Positions 11,961 to 25,564 of a DNA stretch of 64,000 nucleotides are shown in pieces. Source of the stretch: Ilyonectria destructans (Eukaryota; Ascomycota; Sordariomycetes; Hypocreales; Nectriaceae); contig JAHEWK010000001.1 of assembly GCA_020740775.1 (NCBI GenBank), forward strand, positions 2,418,001 to 2,482,000. Reading direction: 5' to 3'. Positions within the stretch are counted from its first letter, which is position 1, and every line of letters starts with the position of its first letter. The notes below the pieces were generated by a model. The model did no database searches. It worked only from the letters and a program-made list of their open reading frames with translations, and was not told where the DNA came from. The position numbers were made by a program, and so were the translations under genes.

Positions 11961-12757
11961 ATGTCGAGCCGCTTCGTCTCGGGGGGCACTATTAGCTCCA
12001 GCGGTGAAGTCTCCAAAGACGCACCGGCCAGTGACAGCACCGCTTCTGCAAAGCCCCTCCACGCCGGGGCTAAGAGTAAGGAGTGGGAGGCGGTGCAGCA
12101 GGAACTCGAAGCGGACCGGCGCCGGCGCGAGGAGCAGCGTGTCAAGGCGGCGTCCGGCGAGGGTGAAAGGAGTCTTTTTGATATACTGGAGGCTAATAAA
12201 GGTTCGATGTCCTCGTCTCCTTGTCCCCCCATGAGTGCCAATGCCCTTGTTTTTGGAGGAGTGGTGTAAGCTGATGATGGCAAACTTGGCGTATAGCTGC
12301 AAAACAAGCTGCCTTTGAAGAGCAATCGAAGCTGCGCAACCAGTTCCGCGCGCTGGATGACGACGAGATTGATTTCCTCGACGACGTCCGCGCGGCCAAG
12401 CGCGCAGAGGAGGATCGCGTGCGGCGGGAGACGGAAGAAGGCCTGAAGGCGTTCCGAGAGCGGCAGAAGGGGGGAGGCGAGGCACCAGATGCCGGCGGCG
12501 AGGATGCAGCCGTCGAGGGCGAGGGTGAGTCGTGGGACGTGGGAAAGAAGAGGAAGCGTGTCAAGGACCGCGAGGTCAAGGGCGTGAGGAGGAGGGCGAG
12601 TAATGGAGAGGCGGATGCCGAGAAGAAGGCAGCTAAGGAACCGCCCATCAAGACGATGGAGAGCGAGGTAAAGAAGCCGGAGGAGGCTGCGAAGCCGCCG
12701 GAGAAGAAGGCTCTGGGACTGGTGGGATATGGAAGCGACTCAGACTCAGACGACTAG
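11961..12757 (+). CDS. Fyv6/FAM192A (NIP30)-domain splicing-related protein
   Basis: Two coding exons, 11961-12201 and 12297-12757, joined across a 95-bp intron (GTTCGA...GTATAG) to give 233 residues. The join restores the reading EANK-AAKQAAFEEQSKLRNQFRALDDDEIDFLDD, the hallmark of the NIP30/FAM192A/Fyv6 N-terminal domain. The protein starts MSSRFVSGG, also typical, and ends with an acidic LGLVGYGSDSDSDD tail, which is common in the family. The middle is a charged K/R/E-rich region. Yeast Fyv6 acts in the second step of pre-mRNA splicing, and human FAM192A (PIP30) binds the PA28-gamma proteasome activator; the role here is inferred from those homologues. The gene is convergent with the TIM54 gene, with 299 bp between the two stops. 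Confidence 0.85.
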
Positions 12758-13056
12758 CAATGGAAGCCAAGATACCAGACATGTGCTTTCGCCGCAAGTA
12801 GCGTCTCTTCGGGACATGTCGACTGTTCGTGAAGGGGAGTAAATGCTTTTGGATTACAAAGTACAGTAGCATAGATGCCGTCCCTCCTATATCCGTAGAT
12901 GCACCGCACCACCTATCGCTCCCTTGCCTCCTGGTATAACATTGATATACAAAAGCATCCTCATCACATACCAGCCATTCCTCGCTGGGTTCTAATATAC
13001 ATACAGACACGTTTTTTTTGGGGGGTTTCTTGTCCTTCGTAGCCGTCGAATCATCC

Positions 13057-14451
13057 TTACTCGTCACTGTTGATGTCGCCCACGTTGGGGCGATAGGGCT
13101 TGCTGTTCCACGAGTCAACGCCCCAGCGCCAGACACTGCGCAGGCCGCCCTTGAGCCAGCCCTCAACTTCGGCCTCGGGGACAACGAAGGCGGCTGCGCG
13201 GGCCTCGAGCTCGGGGCTGATCTCAAAGCGGCGCATGCGTTCCATCAGGCGGGCGTCGACGACGAGAGGCGACGTCCAGATCTTCTCCTTGGGCGGGGGG
13301 ACCGGGGCGTTCTCGTCGGCGGCCTCAACAGGCTCGTCCTTCCACACTGACTTGGGCCAGTCCTGCTCCTCCTGGGCTAGGACAAGCTGCTGCTCGTGCA
13401 TGCCGTCGGCCTCGCGCCACTCCCGGGCGGAGGCGGCGAAGCATACGGCCGCAACTTCGCGGCCGATCTCGTCGGCGAGCTTGCGGCGGGTGAAGAAACG
13501 GCCGAGGCGGACAAAGGTGTGGCGGAAACCGAGTCGGTGGGGAAAGACGATGGGGTTGGAGGGGTTGAATTCGACGGGGATTTGGGCGGGGAGGTTGGCC
13601 AGGGAGTAGTCGTCGGGGGAGTTGTACGGCAGCGGTTGAGGAGGCCGCTCAGTTTTCTTCTCTTCCTTTTTCTCCTCCTCCTTCTTCTCCTCGGGCTTGT
13701 CGCCCTCAGCCTGTTCAGCTGCAGGAGCGGCATCTAGAGGGGGAGGGACATCCGCGGGGGCGACATCCACGAGAGCAGGTTTCGTCTCAGGTTCTGGTAG
13801 AGAGGGAGCGTCAAGGGGTCCAAGCCATCCCTCATGTAGTCCTCGCACATATTCTTTCCATGCGTGCAGTCCGAAAACGACGTCGCCATTGACGCCCTCG
13901 TATTCTGGCACGCCCATCCTCTTCCTCAATTCTTCGACCATGTTGTCATCCGTCTTCAGCGCGTCCTCACCTGGCCGTTCATGCCCTCTCCTCGACCGAC
14001 GAATCTTCTCGGCCACTGCGGCCCTGACATCGCCCTGCTGTCTTCCCTGAACGAATTCCCAGTCGAGGCCGGACGCAGCCAGGACAGGCTTGGCATACTC
14101 GAGGAAATGATCCTGGGTGACGCGCAGGCCATCGCCGGGAGGGGCCGCGAGGTAGATGGTTAGCTTGCGAGGAAGCTGGTTGGCGGCGCCGATGGGCTCC
14201 GTGGCGAGGGGAGCGACGATGTGCCGCCACTTAGCCGTGGCCCGTCTCTTCTCCCGCTTGTCGTAGACGATAGCGGCGGTGATGGTGCCGGTGATAGTCC
14301 AGAAGATCATCCAGTTGCGTGAAGGCAGTTTCCGGGGGAGGTTTGGCAGGCCCATCATCTTGAAGACGGGGTTCGGTTTCGAAGGAGGAGTAGGCGCCTT
14401 GTATGTTGCGCCGGTGCCGGCGGGCTGGGCGGGGGGGTTGGGCTCAGCCAT
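13057..14451 (-). CDS. TIM54: Mitochondrial inner-membrane translocase subunit Tim54
   Basis: Uninterrupted 464-residue protein. The frame extends 20 codons further upstream, but the ATG at 14451 (MAEPNPPAQP) is preferred because the proline-rich start and following order match Tim54. A single hydrophobic segment lies at residues about 46-63 (NWMIFWTITGTITAAIVY), preceded by KMMGLPNLPRKLPSRNW and followed by a basic DKREKRRA stretch, as in Tim54 of other ascomycetes. A K/E-rich linker (KPEEKKEEEKKEEKK) occupies the middle. Tim54 is a TIM22-complex subunit of the inner membrane, with its large domain in the intermembrane space, and helps insert carrier proteins and assemble Yme1. Its 5' side faces the COT-1 kinase gene across 2.5 kb. 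Length is normal for fungal Tim54. Confidence 0.92.
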   Translation of the reverse strand: MAEPNPPAQPAGTGATYKAPTPPSKPNPVFKMMGLPNLPRKLPSRNWMIFWTITGTITAAIVYDKREKRRATAKWRHIVAPLATEPIGAANQLPRKLTIYLAAPPGDGLRVTQDHFLEYAKPVLAASGLDWEFVQGRQQGDVRAAVAEKIRRSRRGHERPGEDALKTDDNMVEELRKRMGVPEYEGVNGDVVFGLHAWKEYVRGLHEGWLGPLDAPSLPEPETKPALVDVAPADVPPPLDAAPAAEQAEGDKPEEKKEEEKKEEKKTERPPQPLPYNSPDDYSLANLPAQIPVEFNPSNPIVFPHRLGFRHTFVRLGRFFTRRKLADEIGREVAAVCFAASAREWREADGMHEQQLVLAQEEQDWPKSVWKDEPVEAADENAPVPPPKEKIWTSPLVVDARLMERMRRFEISPELEARAAAFVVPEAEVEGWLKGGLRSVWRWGVDSWNSKPYRPNVGDINSDE

Positions 14452-16945
14452 GTTGAAGGATATCCGGGGTGAAGGACGAATGAGACTCAAGAGATATTGG
14501 CAAACCCTCAATATTCAGACGGATTAGAACCCGTTACCGGACGAACGACAGGCCTCGTTATACTGCTGGCCGAGTTGTGGCGGTTGCGCTTCGTCCCATA
14601 GCAAAAAAAATGGCCGCGATAAGAGCCAGGCCGATAAGCCCCGGGATGGAAATACTTCGGTTCCGTCTTCAAGCTTCCGCCTCCGCGAGCCGGAGACGGA
14701 GCAGCTGCTTCCATGTCGGTTGTAGACAAGGGTATATAGGTGTCATTTCCTGGAAATCTGGCGAGGTAGCACGAAGGTCTGGCCCGTGAAGGCTTCACTT
14801 GAGCAGGTAATTAGAAAGTGCTTGAAAATTGGTACTGGCGAATGGCGAATGTCGATACATGGTCATGTATACTGGGGCTTCTACGAGGCTTCTGGAATAC
14901 GATGAGACCCCGGTTGTTGGCTGGCAACAAGATTTCTGTGCCGCATGTTGGATGCACAGCATGCGGCATGTTGCAGGTCGCATGTGATACTGTCTTGGAG
15001 GAGACAATGGGCCATACGTTTGAGATTTGTCGTAGGCGGTGGAGTTGGGTGTTATAACACGTTGTGTGTTGCACTTCTGTAGATGGAGATGGCATCATTG
15101 CTCCTGGACTGACCTTCCGGGATTGCCCACCTAATCTAGACGAAAGCAAGCAGAGTCACATCAACCAACGCTTGGACGGGCACAAGGAGCACTCGGCCGT
15201 GTGAAAGGGGGTATGTACTTGGTAACCCCATGGCTCGCCATGTGGGAAGCACGGGCTGCGGATGCAACACGGGAGCGACGAAGGCGTGGCGGCATGGTGG
15301 CATGGATGACCCAACTGGACTCGGTTGACGAGAGGTTCAGCTCGACTCGACATGGACGCGTGTGAATCACGTCTCTCGTCTCCCGTTTCCCGTTTCCCAT
15401 GTCCTGTCCCGTTTCTGTTGGAGTGCACTATATGTTGGCGTCACTGCCCCCTTCACTGCCACCGCCCAGCGTGATTCAGGTTGATTTCGAATGGAGACGA
15501 GACGAGGACTGCAATGTAATATAGCCAAGTCTGGCATTTCCACGGGCTTAAATCGTGTGTCTCGGGGGAATGTGTGCTTTTCCGGCGCCAGCTCTGGCGT
15601 GAACGGGTATAATGGGCCTACTAAAACAGAAGTGGGCGGTGCCGCAGGCCGCAGGTTGACCTGAGGCTCCGGCTCCGGGGGCGGGGATTGGACAAGGAAG
15701 CCCCTGACACGCCGAGTGTCGCTGGGAGCTCCCTGAAGGCGTGTTCCATCCCTGGAGAGCCAGCGCTGTTGCGTTGCAGTTAGCTGGTGTTGTTGCTGGG
15801 GTGGTGGTGGGTTCGACGCCTGATGAAAAGGAGCTGCTGGAGCCCAAAGTTCGCCCCAGGGCACGAAGACGCCTGAGCCACGGAGTGGTCCCCTCCATCC
15901 CGCTTTGGATCATCACCGTAGGCGGCGTTCTAGCTAAGAAGTAAGGTAATTAGTGTCAGTCTTGGCCGGGGGGTGGGATGAGGGGAGGAAGAGGGGAGGA
16001 AAAGAGAATTTGGGATGGGAATTCGAGGTGGAAGGCGGCCGAAGGACAATTGAAACTGCGACTTCGTTGTTTTGTCCGCTTCTTCTTGGCTAACCTGGGT
16101 TGCGCGTCCGACACCTCACGCTGAACGGAGTAATTATAGCAGTGAGTGGCGGTGGGAGATGCAAAGACGCAACCCTCACAAAGTGCACGGAACATAACTT
16201 GCATCGATTCCTCGACATTCTTTGGATCGAGGCTAAAAATTGATTAAATACCCGTCTGCGATGGAGAAATATGTTATTCAATTTCAGATAAACGCAACTC
16301 ATCTCTGATATGGTACAAGCAGTCCCTTCATGGCTGGAGTTGGACTTCAAATTCCGGGTTCCAGGGGGTCCAGGTTTTAGAGGCCTGCCTGCGGTGCGCG
16401 GTGGGTGGGTGCACTGAGTGGGTGCACTGAGCTCGCCTGTGGGTTGCCACTTCCAGCGCATGGCCTAACCGCCAAACCGCTAAAAACCATCCATTGGATG
16501 CATTGGGTCCCGTCGATTGGATCCAAGACGGACCAAGCCGACCCCTCGAACCTGCGAGGTCCAGTGCCAGCGTCCTTGCGCGTTTCGAGACTCCCACCTC
16601 ACCTACTTGTATCTGTCATCTCTCTCAACCTCTTCCCCCAGACCTCGTCCGCTTCAATATATCCCATCCCGCTCGCCTGCCTTTTGCATCTGGGCCTTCG
16701 CTAGCGCTTGCTCTGCGATCCAGCCCACTTGCTTCCTCGGAGGGATTCTAGCCTCCACAGGCTCTCCGCCGTCCCAACTTAAGTTCTTATTAACCCCCCC
16801 CCATCGCAGCGACGCCCCGTCCCGCTGCCCAGTGCCCAGTGCTCAGTGCCCGCCCCTGGACATCTCCTGAAACTCGCTGTTCCCATCCCTCTCTCCCCTC
16901 GACCATCCGCCCGCTCGAGTCCAGTCGAGACGAGTTGATCCCACG
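14452..16945. other. Divergent intergenic region between TIM54 and the COT-1 kinase
   Basis: No gene seen. The left part should hold the TIM54 promoter. The right part, about 16560-16945, becomes CT-rich (for example 16620-16660 and 16860-16900) and is the probable leader of the kinase gene. Short frames such as 15367-15864 (minus) have no recognisable domain. A short GTGGGTGCACTGA unit is repeated at about 16404-16430. Confidence 0.5.
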
Positions 16946-19052
<2,107 letters not shown>

Positions 19053-19871
19053 TTGCAGCCTGGAAGGACAAACACTCAACCTACTTACATGATCGAGAGA
19101 ATCTTGCTCTGCGAATGGGCTTCCTCTAGTCCGACGGGGAGAGAGTAGGCGGTAGCAATGCAACGAGCGCAGAAATGTTGCCGTTCAGCGGTTGTCAGAC
19201 GGCGTAGCGTGGATTTGGGGCCAACTATCCTCTTCCACCTTTCGGGATCTGCCTCTCGTCTCTCTCGTCATTACCCCAGGCTCCTCTTTTGCAATATTTG
19301 TACGTAATCCAACAGGCGGGAGGGTTGAGTTGAAAGGTTGGCACTTAGACTTGGGTGAAGCGTGTGCTATATCTTGCCATTTTATTGTCCTGGGCATGTC
19401 TCTAAAAGATGAGGTGTAGACCTGCTCATGGCCATTAAAGCCTAATTGAAAAAAAGTAGCTGGTACATGAAGATCTGTGTGCATGTGATTTGAAGCCCAA
19501 GGACCTGCCACCTAACTCCTAGCCAATAAATATGGCCTAATCATACATATCATATTGTATATACATTCTAGTCATTATCCCAGGTCCAAGAAGCTCAAGT
19601 TCCTTGGCCAGTGAAGAGCCTCTTGATGACGCGAGGTTGGTCTCTTACTCTTCGTGCGCAATCCTCGTCTGCTCGTCGCAAGAGCGTCCGTTGCGCCATG
19701 CCCCTGAACCGCAGTGAGTGCCTAACGCCATCATACTCCTCTGTGACGACTGCATGACCCGTTGTGTGTGGGTTGCAGCGCGTGGTATCCTTTTTTGGAA
19801 CGCTATGTCCCGTTTATCTTCGACATCTGTCCGTTGTGTCTCTTAACCGCCAACCCTGTCAGTCCCTTCCA
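19053..19871. other. Convergent 3' intergenic region
   Basis: It lies between the stop of the COT-1 kinase gene (+) and the stop of the SF3A2 gene (-). It holds both 3' UTRs, with AATAAA-like AT-rich sequence near 19520-19570. No gene is seen. Confidence 0.6.
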
Positions 19872-20588
19872 TTACCGCGCCGTCAGACCTGGCGCGGCGT
19901 TGAAGCGCTCCTCTCGCTCGGTCATGAACATGACCTGGATCCAGTACTCCTTGGCGTCCGGGTCCCAGAAGCAGAACTGACGGTCCTCGCGCTTGTCGAG
20001 CTCGCGGGCGGGGATCTTGAAGCCGACCGTCTCGTAAGGCTCGGCGGCGACGAGAAGGTACTGGAAGTTCTTATCGGGCTCCTCGATGTGCTGGGTGAAG
20101 GCGTTCATGACCTGCCACTTGGGGGCGGTTTCCGGGGTGGCGTCCGGGTACTGCAGCTGGAAGAGCAGGCCCTGCTGACGGGTAACGGGGTCGCGAATCT
20201 TTGTGATCTTGTAGCCGGGGCGGCCGATCTTGACGACGTTGCGGCGCGCGCCGAAGCCGACGCCTGAGACGCCGACGGGTAAGCCGGTGGCCGGGTCGAC
20301 AGCCTGCTTGCCCTCCTTTTGCTCGCGGGCGGCGCGGCGGGCGAGGTTGGTCTGATGCTTCTTGCCCTGGGTGTGGGCGAGGTAGGAGCCGTCGTTCTGG
20401 TGGACGGTCAGGCACAGGCGGCACTCGAAGGAGCCGACGTGGTTCTTGAAGAAGTAGGGGTCCTTGTCGAGGTCGATGGTCTCGAGGGCGAGCTTGCGCA
20501 GGCGCTCGCGGCGGTCGGCGTTGGTGGCCGACTGCGACGCGACGCCGCCGCCGCCGAACTTGGAGCCGGCGCGGTTCTGGAAGTCCAT
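19872..20588 (-). CDS. PRP11: Splicing factor 3A subunit 2 (SF3a66/Prp11)
   Basis: Single-exon 238-residue protein. The frame stays open for 48 codons upstream, but the start at 20588 (MDFQNRAGSKFGGGG) is the family's conserved N-terminus. A matrin-type C2H2 zinc finger covers residues about 54-80 (Cys56, Cys59, His72, His78, with SYLAHTQGKKHQTNL). It is followed by the conserved block GRPGYKITKIRDP and the C-terminal domain ending in REERFNAAPG. The protein is a subunit of the SF3a complex of U2 snRNP, needed for branch-site recognition. Fungal orthologues lack the proline-rich tail of the human protein, and this one also ends right after the core. It is convergent with the kinase gene and in tandem with the aminotransferase gene. 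A CCAAT pentamer occurs about 240 bp upstream of the start. Confidence 0.95.
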   Translation of the reverse strand: MDFQNRAGSKFGGGGVASQSATNADRRERLRKLALETIDLDKDPYFFKNHVGSFECRLCLTVHQNDGSYLAHTQGKKHQTNLARRAAREQKEGKQAVDPATGLPVGVSGVGFGARRNVVKIGRPGYKITKIRDPVTRQQGLLFQLQYPDATPETAPKWQVMNAFTQHIEEPDKNFQYLLVAAEPYETVGFKIPARELDKREDRQFCFWDPDAKEYWIQVMFMTEREERFNAAPGLTAR

Positions 20589-21030
20589 TGCGTCTGGGCG
20601 ATGGGCGGGCGCTGGGGGGGTGGTTGCTCGAGTCGCGCGGGTCTGCGTGTGGGTTGGTTGTAGAAGAGAGGCTGAAGTTGTCGGGTCGCGAGGCTGAGGG
20701 AGACAAGAGGGTGGAAGTGGTAGATGCAACACAGGGCTGCGAAAAGCTCACGGTCTGGGGAAGGAGCGCCAGCCTCACCAACCAAGGTGAGCCAGGTCGG
20801 AAAAATATTGTGGGGACGACACCCACCAATCACAGCAGCGGCCTTTCGCAGTATAAGGAGCTTACAACTTCACAAGCATAAGTTACGCTCATTATGATTG
20901 TTGGGACCATTTTATAAAATCATTCTCATCCTCATGCTAGAACTTTCGGATTACTTCTGGCTTAAAAGAACAAACTCTCACCGAGATTGCACCTACTAAA
21001 TACCAATGCATGCATCTAATTCCCTACAGG
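20589..21030. other. Intergenic region upstream of SF3A2
   Basis: 442 bp holding the promoter of the SF3A2 gene (minus) and the 3' UTR of the minus-strand aminotransferase gene. A CCAAT pentamer lies at 20826-20830 (plus-strand reading). The part from 20880 to 21000 is AT-rich. No gene is seen. Confidence 0.55.
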
Positions 21031-22443
21031 CTACAACCTGACAAGACCTGCATGTTTGGAAACAAAGGCTTCCACGCAACGGACAAATCTCTCCAGCTCA
21101 GACTCTGGAGTCTCCAAGACCAGGGCGATGAAGCCTCGCTGGACAACCCAAAAGCCCTCTTCCAGCATATCAAACCAGAAAAGGGTCTTTAGCCCCGGAT
21201 TCTCCTTCACAACCCCACCACGCTCAATATCTCGAGTGCCATCCTCTGGAAAGTGGACTCCCAGAATGGTCCCCATGCCTGTGAAGCAAACCCTGGTGCC
21301 CTTGGTGACCTCGTTGAGTCTCTCCCTAAACTCGTCTCCACGTTTGGTGAATTGGCTGGCCACCTCGGGCGTGTAAACCTTGGTTAGCCCTGCGTATCCT
21401 GCGTGGGTTACCAATGTGTTGTTGTTGAAGGTACCCGAATGAGAAAGAGCTCCAGGAAGTCGAGGATCAAATGCTGCCATGACGTCTGCCCTGCCGCCGA
21501 ATGCACCGAACGCTAGACCGCCACCGAGATACTTGCCAAAGGTCTTGAGATCCGGCTTCAGCCCTCGCAGTTCGGCCAATCCTCCTGCCGTGAATCTCGA
21601 GGTCATGACTTCGTCGAGGATCACCAAAACACCAGCCTGCGTCTGGTTAATTCAACATCTCCTAAATGGGATATTGGGATGGCTTACCTGTGCAGCAGCC
21701 TCCTGGATTCCTTTAAGAAACTCTGGCTTTCCTGTAATAGCACCGCCGGAACCCTGCATGCCTTCGACGATGACGGCAGCCACGCCATCGGTTGAAATGG
21801 CACTGCGAGCGCTCTCCAGGTCATTGTACTTTGCCACGATCCAGTCCTCAAGGTCGACGTTATTCGCACCAGGCTTGCCCCCGGCGAAGCCAAGGACGCC
21901 GCCATGGTAGCCTCCGCCAAACGCAACGACCTTCCTCTTCTTCGTGAACGCCCGCGCGGCCGCCAAGGCGTGCAGGTTGGCCTCAGTCCCAGAGTTGGTG
22001 AACCGAACGTGCTCAATGTGGAAGCGTCGGCACAACTCCCGGGCAAAGACTTGCTCCTGAGATGTTGTTGCGCCAATGTTCATGCCAGTATTCTGGAGCA
22101 CATCGCCGATGGTTGAGAGAATGACCGGGTTAGAGTGGCCATAGAGGGCGGCGGTGAACTCTGCCGTCAAATCTGTGTATCTAATGGCCTATTAATGAAC
22201 TCCTCCGTGAATAATCTTCTGTGGGACTTACGTGTGACCATCCTCTGATGTGATTTGGAATCCCTTTCCGGATTTCATAACCACGGGAAACGGCCCAACA
22301 TGCAGGACGGTTCTTGTGTTTCCACCTGGCATTGACTTGACGGCTTCGTCATGAAGCGCCTTGGAGCGAGGGTTGCGTTCAGCATATCGAGCTGTGGCCG
22401 CGTCTAGTTTGGCCTGGAGAAGCTGGGCAAATTCTGCGGACAT
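21031..22443 (-). CDS. Class-III PLP aminotransferase, glutamate-1-semialdehyde aminomutase-like
   Basis: Three exons, 22443-22232, 22180-21688 and 21636-21031, separated by introns of 51 bp (GTAAGT...TTAG) and about 51 bp (GTAAGC...GCAG), give about 436 residues. An alternative acceptor 6 bp earlier would add Thr-Gln. Class-III features are visible: SGTEAN in the phosphate-binding region, GGYHGG, the DEVMTSR motif (Asp binding the PLP ring nitrogen), and FGKYLGGGL with the likely Schiff-base Lys270. Closest family resemblance is to the GSA-aminomutase group (HemL-like). Fungi make haem precursors by the succinyl-CoA route, so it is unlikely to serve tetrapyrrole synthesis; fungal members probably act on other amino-acid or keto substrates. 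It has no signal peptide. It lies divergent to the Nug1 gene. The substrate cannot be told from sequence. Confidence 0.88.
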
Positions 22444-23640
22444 GATGGATAGTTAATCGATAAGAAGCAAATGTTGTATTAGAGTCGGGGGTTGGTTGTC
22501 GAGCTGCTGATGGAATACGGGATGGTGCCAAGTTTAAGTAGCCGTTCTCCTCTGGTATCGGCCAGCGACGGCGGTTGAGATCCGACATCGCCTTATCACT
22601 TTAAGCCTTGTGGCATGATGCCGGGCTTACAAGTCTCGACGACATTGCGAATTACGATAGAAATTGATACGAAATGGCCTGCAACATGGATTCTAATTTG
22701 GTCGTTTACCCGATCCCGAGGCACCGAAGACGTTTCTAGTGGCGATATCCTCACGATAGAAACCCGATGGTAAGTGCTCCAATTGGTGAAGGTTGGCTTA
22801 TCGTCGCGCCCATCGGGTTTCGGGTCTCGGGTTTCGATTCCACCTCGGCGTATCGTAAATGAAGCCCAATCGCAGAACCCGAAGATGGAGTTATACTTGC
22901 CAGACTCTGATGAACGACTCACTGGCGAGGTTCGGGGGTTTGGAAAAACAGTAGTTGTCGAATTTAAAGGGAGGATTGCGATTCACGCGCATGTTCATGC
23001 ATACTCTAGACCCAAAGACAGTATCAAACAATGCACACAATACACCAGTGTAAGGAATGCACCTATTCTTAGTAATTATTCCTCCCAGTAATCATTTTCA
23101 TTGTATTTATGAAGGGGAATCTAAATTGAAGGTAGGCACTTGGCTCAATAATGTTTCTTGCGGTTGCGCATGCTCGCGCATTGGTTTAGCTCAGGCTTGG
23201 GAGGAGGGGCCTGTACCTGTGTGCGAATTGCAATACTCAATAAAGGTGCGGTCTGGACTTGTGTTTTGGGCATTACTCCCCCAAGCCTACATGTTTAAAT
23301 AAGTTGAAAATTTTTAAGGGAATTCACTTAATCCCCAAGCCTCTTGAAGAGAACAGGTTCCCAAATAAATACACCTCCCGCACACGACGGTTGGCTTATT
23401 TGGAGCAGTAATTGAGGAGTTCATGGTGCATTCTGAGATCTCGTTGGTTGGGTGGTGCGTTCCTACTGGGGACGTACCTCCCCGCTCAAAAAAACCAGGC
23501 CAAGGTGGGGTAGCGGAAAAGCGGTGTAAGAAAATATCCGGCAGAATCAGTATCCCACTTAATTTTTTTGCCATCGCCGAAAATTGGTTCTTACCTATCC
23601 GGCCCAGTCAAGCTGATATCTTCACGCAAACTGAACCAAA
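22444..23640. other. Divergent intergenic region, aminotransferase / Nug1
   Basis: 1.2 kb shared upstream region. It contains repeated GGGTTTCGGGTCTCGGG-like sequence near 22815-22835 and an AT-rich part around 23020-23320. No gene or RNA is recognised. Confidence 0.5.
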
Positions 23641-25360
23641 ATGGCCGGCTCAATCAACAAGCCCAAGAGTATGCTATGCCTCCCAGTCGCCTCTATTTCA
23701 ATTCCATGTGGGAATGCACGTCAGAGACTAACACCGTAGTGCAGAGCCCACGTCCAAGCGCGGGACCACTCGTCTTCGCAACAAGATCGTGAAGGCATCG
23801 GCAGCCAAGCAAAAGAAGCAGCGCAAGCTCGCGAAGAAGAACCCAGAATGGCGATCAAAACTCAAGAAGGACCCGGGGATCCCTAACCTCTTCCCCTACA
23901 AGGAGAAGATTCTCCAGGAGATTGAGGAGAAGCGCGTGAAGAAGGCCGAGGATGCGCAGAAGCGGAAAGAGATGGCCAAGGCTGCCAAGACGGGTGGTGC
24001 CAAAACCGAGCAAGTCATGGAGGACGTCGACCTCGCGGAGGATGACGTGGAGGATATGGAGGAGGACGAAATGGACGACGATGTGGATGAGTCTAACCCC
24101 ATGGCCGCCCTCATCGCCAGCGCTCGTGCTGCTGCAGCCAAGTATGACCGACAGCTTGCCGACGACGAGGATATGGATGAGGACGACGAGAGCGACGCTG
24201 GCAACGACCGTGGTGGTGAAATGCCCATCGGACAGGCCTCCTCGCGGAAAACTTACGACAAGGTCTTCAAGAATGTTGTCGAGCAAGCCGATGTCGTCCT
24301 GTACGTCCTCGACGCTCGCGATCCCGAGGCCACTCGCTCGCGCGAAGTCGAGCGTAGTGTCATGGCTGCCGCATCTGGCGGCAAGCGACTCATCTTGATC
24401 CTCAACAAGGCCGATTTGATCCCCCCCAAAGTCCTGCGAGACTGGCTCGTCTACCTTCGCCGCTACTTCCCCACCCTACCTCTCAGGGCCTCCAACGCCG
24501 CTTCCAACGCCCACACATTCAACCACCGCGACATCACTGTCCAGAGCACATCCGCCGCTCTCTTCAAGGCTCTGAAGAGTTTCGCCGCCAGCCGCCAGCT
24601 GAAGCGCGCCGTATCTGTCGGTGTCATCGGATATCCCAACGTGGGCAAGAGCTCCGTTATCAACGCGCTCCTCTCAAGGATGAGCGGAAAGGCCCCCACC
24701 TCCAACAAGGCCTGCCCCGCGGGCGCCGAGGCTGGTGTCACCACAAGCATCCGATCCGTCAAGATTGACAGCAAGCTCACTCTCCTGGACTCGCCTGGTG
24801 TTGTCTTCCCGTCTTCCTCCTCGACCCAGTCTGCCGGCCTTGTGTCCTTGAAGAACGCCACTGAGGCGCATGCTCACCTCGTTCTCCTCAACGCCGTCCC
24901 CCCTAAGCAGATCGAAGATCCCATTCCTGCCATATCTTTGCTCCTCAAGCGTCTCTCTGCGACCCCCGACCTCATGCAGAAGCTCACCGCTGTCTACGAC
25001 ATTCCCGCGCTTCTGCCCAGCCGGACCGACGGCGATACCACAACCGACTTCCTCGTTCAGGTCGCTCGTAAGCGTGGCCGCATCGGCCGAGGCGGCATCC
25101 CCAACATCAATGCCGCCGCCATGACGGTCGTGACTGACTGGCGTGATGGCCGTATCCAGGGCTGGGTTGACGCTCCCACTCTAGCTGTGGAGTCAAGCAC
25201 TACCTCGGCTAAGTCTGGCCTGAAGAACGCTGGCGAGGACGAGGTTGCGGCTGACCAGAAGGAGATCGTCACCGAGTGGGCGGCCGAGTTCAAGCTTGAT
25301 GGCCTGTGGGGCGATGATGCTATTGACGCCGCTGACAATGCGGAGGCTATGGAGCAGTGA
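23641..25360 (+). CDS. NUG1: Nucleolar circularly permuted GTPase Nug1 (nucleostemin family)
   Basis: Two coding exons: a 28-nt first exon 23641-23668 and 23745-25360, joined across a 76-bp intron (GTATGC...GACTAAC...TGCAG), give 547 residues. The join yields a lysine-rich start, MAGSINKPKKPTSKRGTTRLRNK, as expected for nucleolar Nug1 proteins, with KASAAKQKKQRKLAKKNPEW following. An acidic stretch (EDDVEDMEEDEMDDDVDE) precedes the GTPase domain. GTPase motifs appear in permuted order: G4 NKAD (near residue 230), G1 GYPNVGKSS (near 305), G3 DSPG (near 358), diagnostic of the YlqF/YawG family. The protein takes part in maturation and export of pre-60S ribosomal subunits. Without the upstream micro-exon the frame begins at a non-ATG codon, which supports the splice. 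It is convergent with the DIS3 gene; 204 bp separate the stops. Confidence 0.93.
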
Positions 25361-25564
25361 GGATAGTTTGGTGCTTCTAAAAATGACGGACGGTACATGA
25401 ATTGTTCATAGGATAGTTTGGCGTTCCAAGGTTGGCTGGTAATACGGATTAGACCGTACATATACCTTCATAAAACATTCTATTTCCTAACTCCTATCTC
25501 GGTTCCTATCGTAGATTGCCAACTGTGGCGCATTTCAATCAGATTTTGAGTGAATCCATGCCAT

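Noticed and set aside
16535..16560. Minus-strand GGTTCGAGGGG resembling a tRNA B box
   Set aside because: The conserved C after the T-loop is missing and no cloverleaf can be drawn.
20071..20829. Arg/Pro-rich 252-codon minus-strand frame
   Set aside because: Out-of-frame shadow of the SF3A2 gene.
22800..22850. GGGTTTCGATTCC sequence resembling a tRNA B box
   Set aside because: It has one extra T in the loop and no paired arms.
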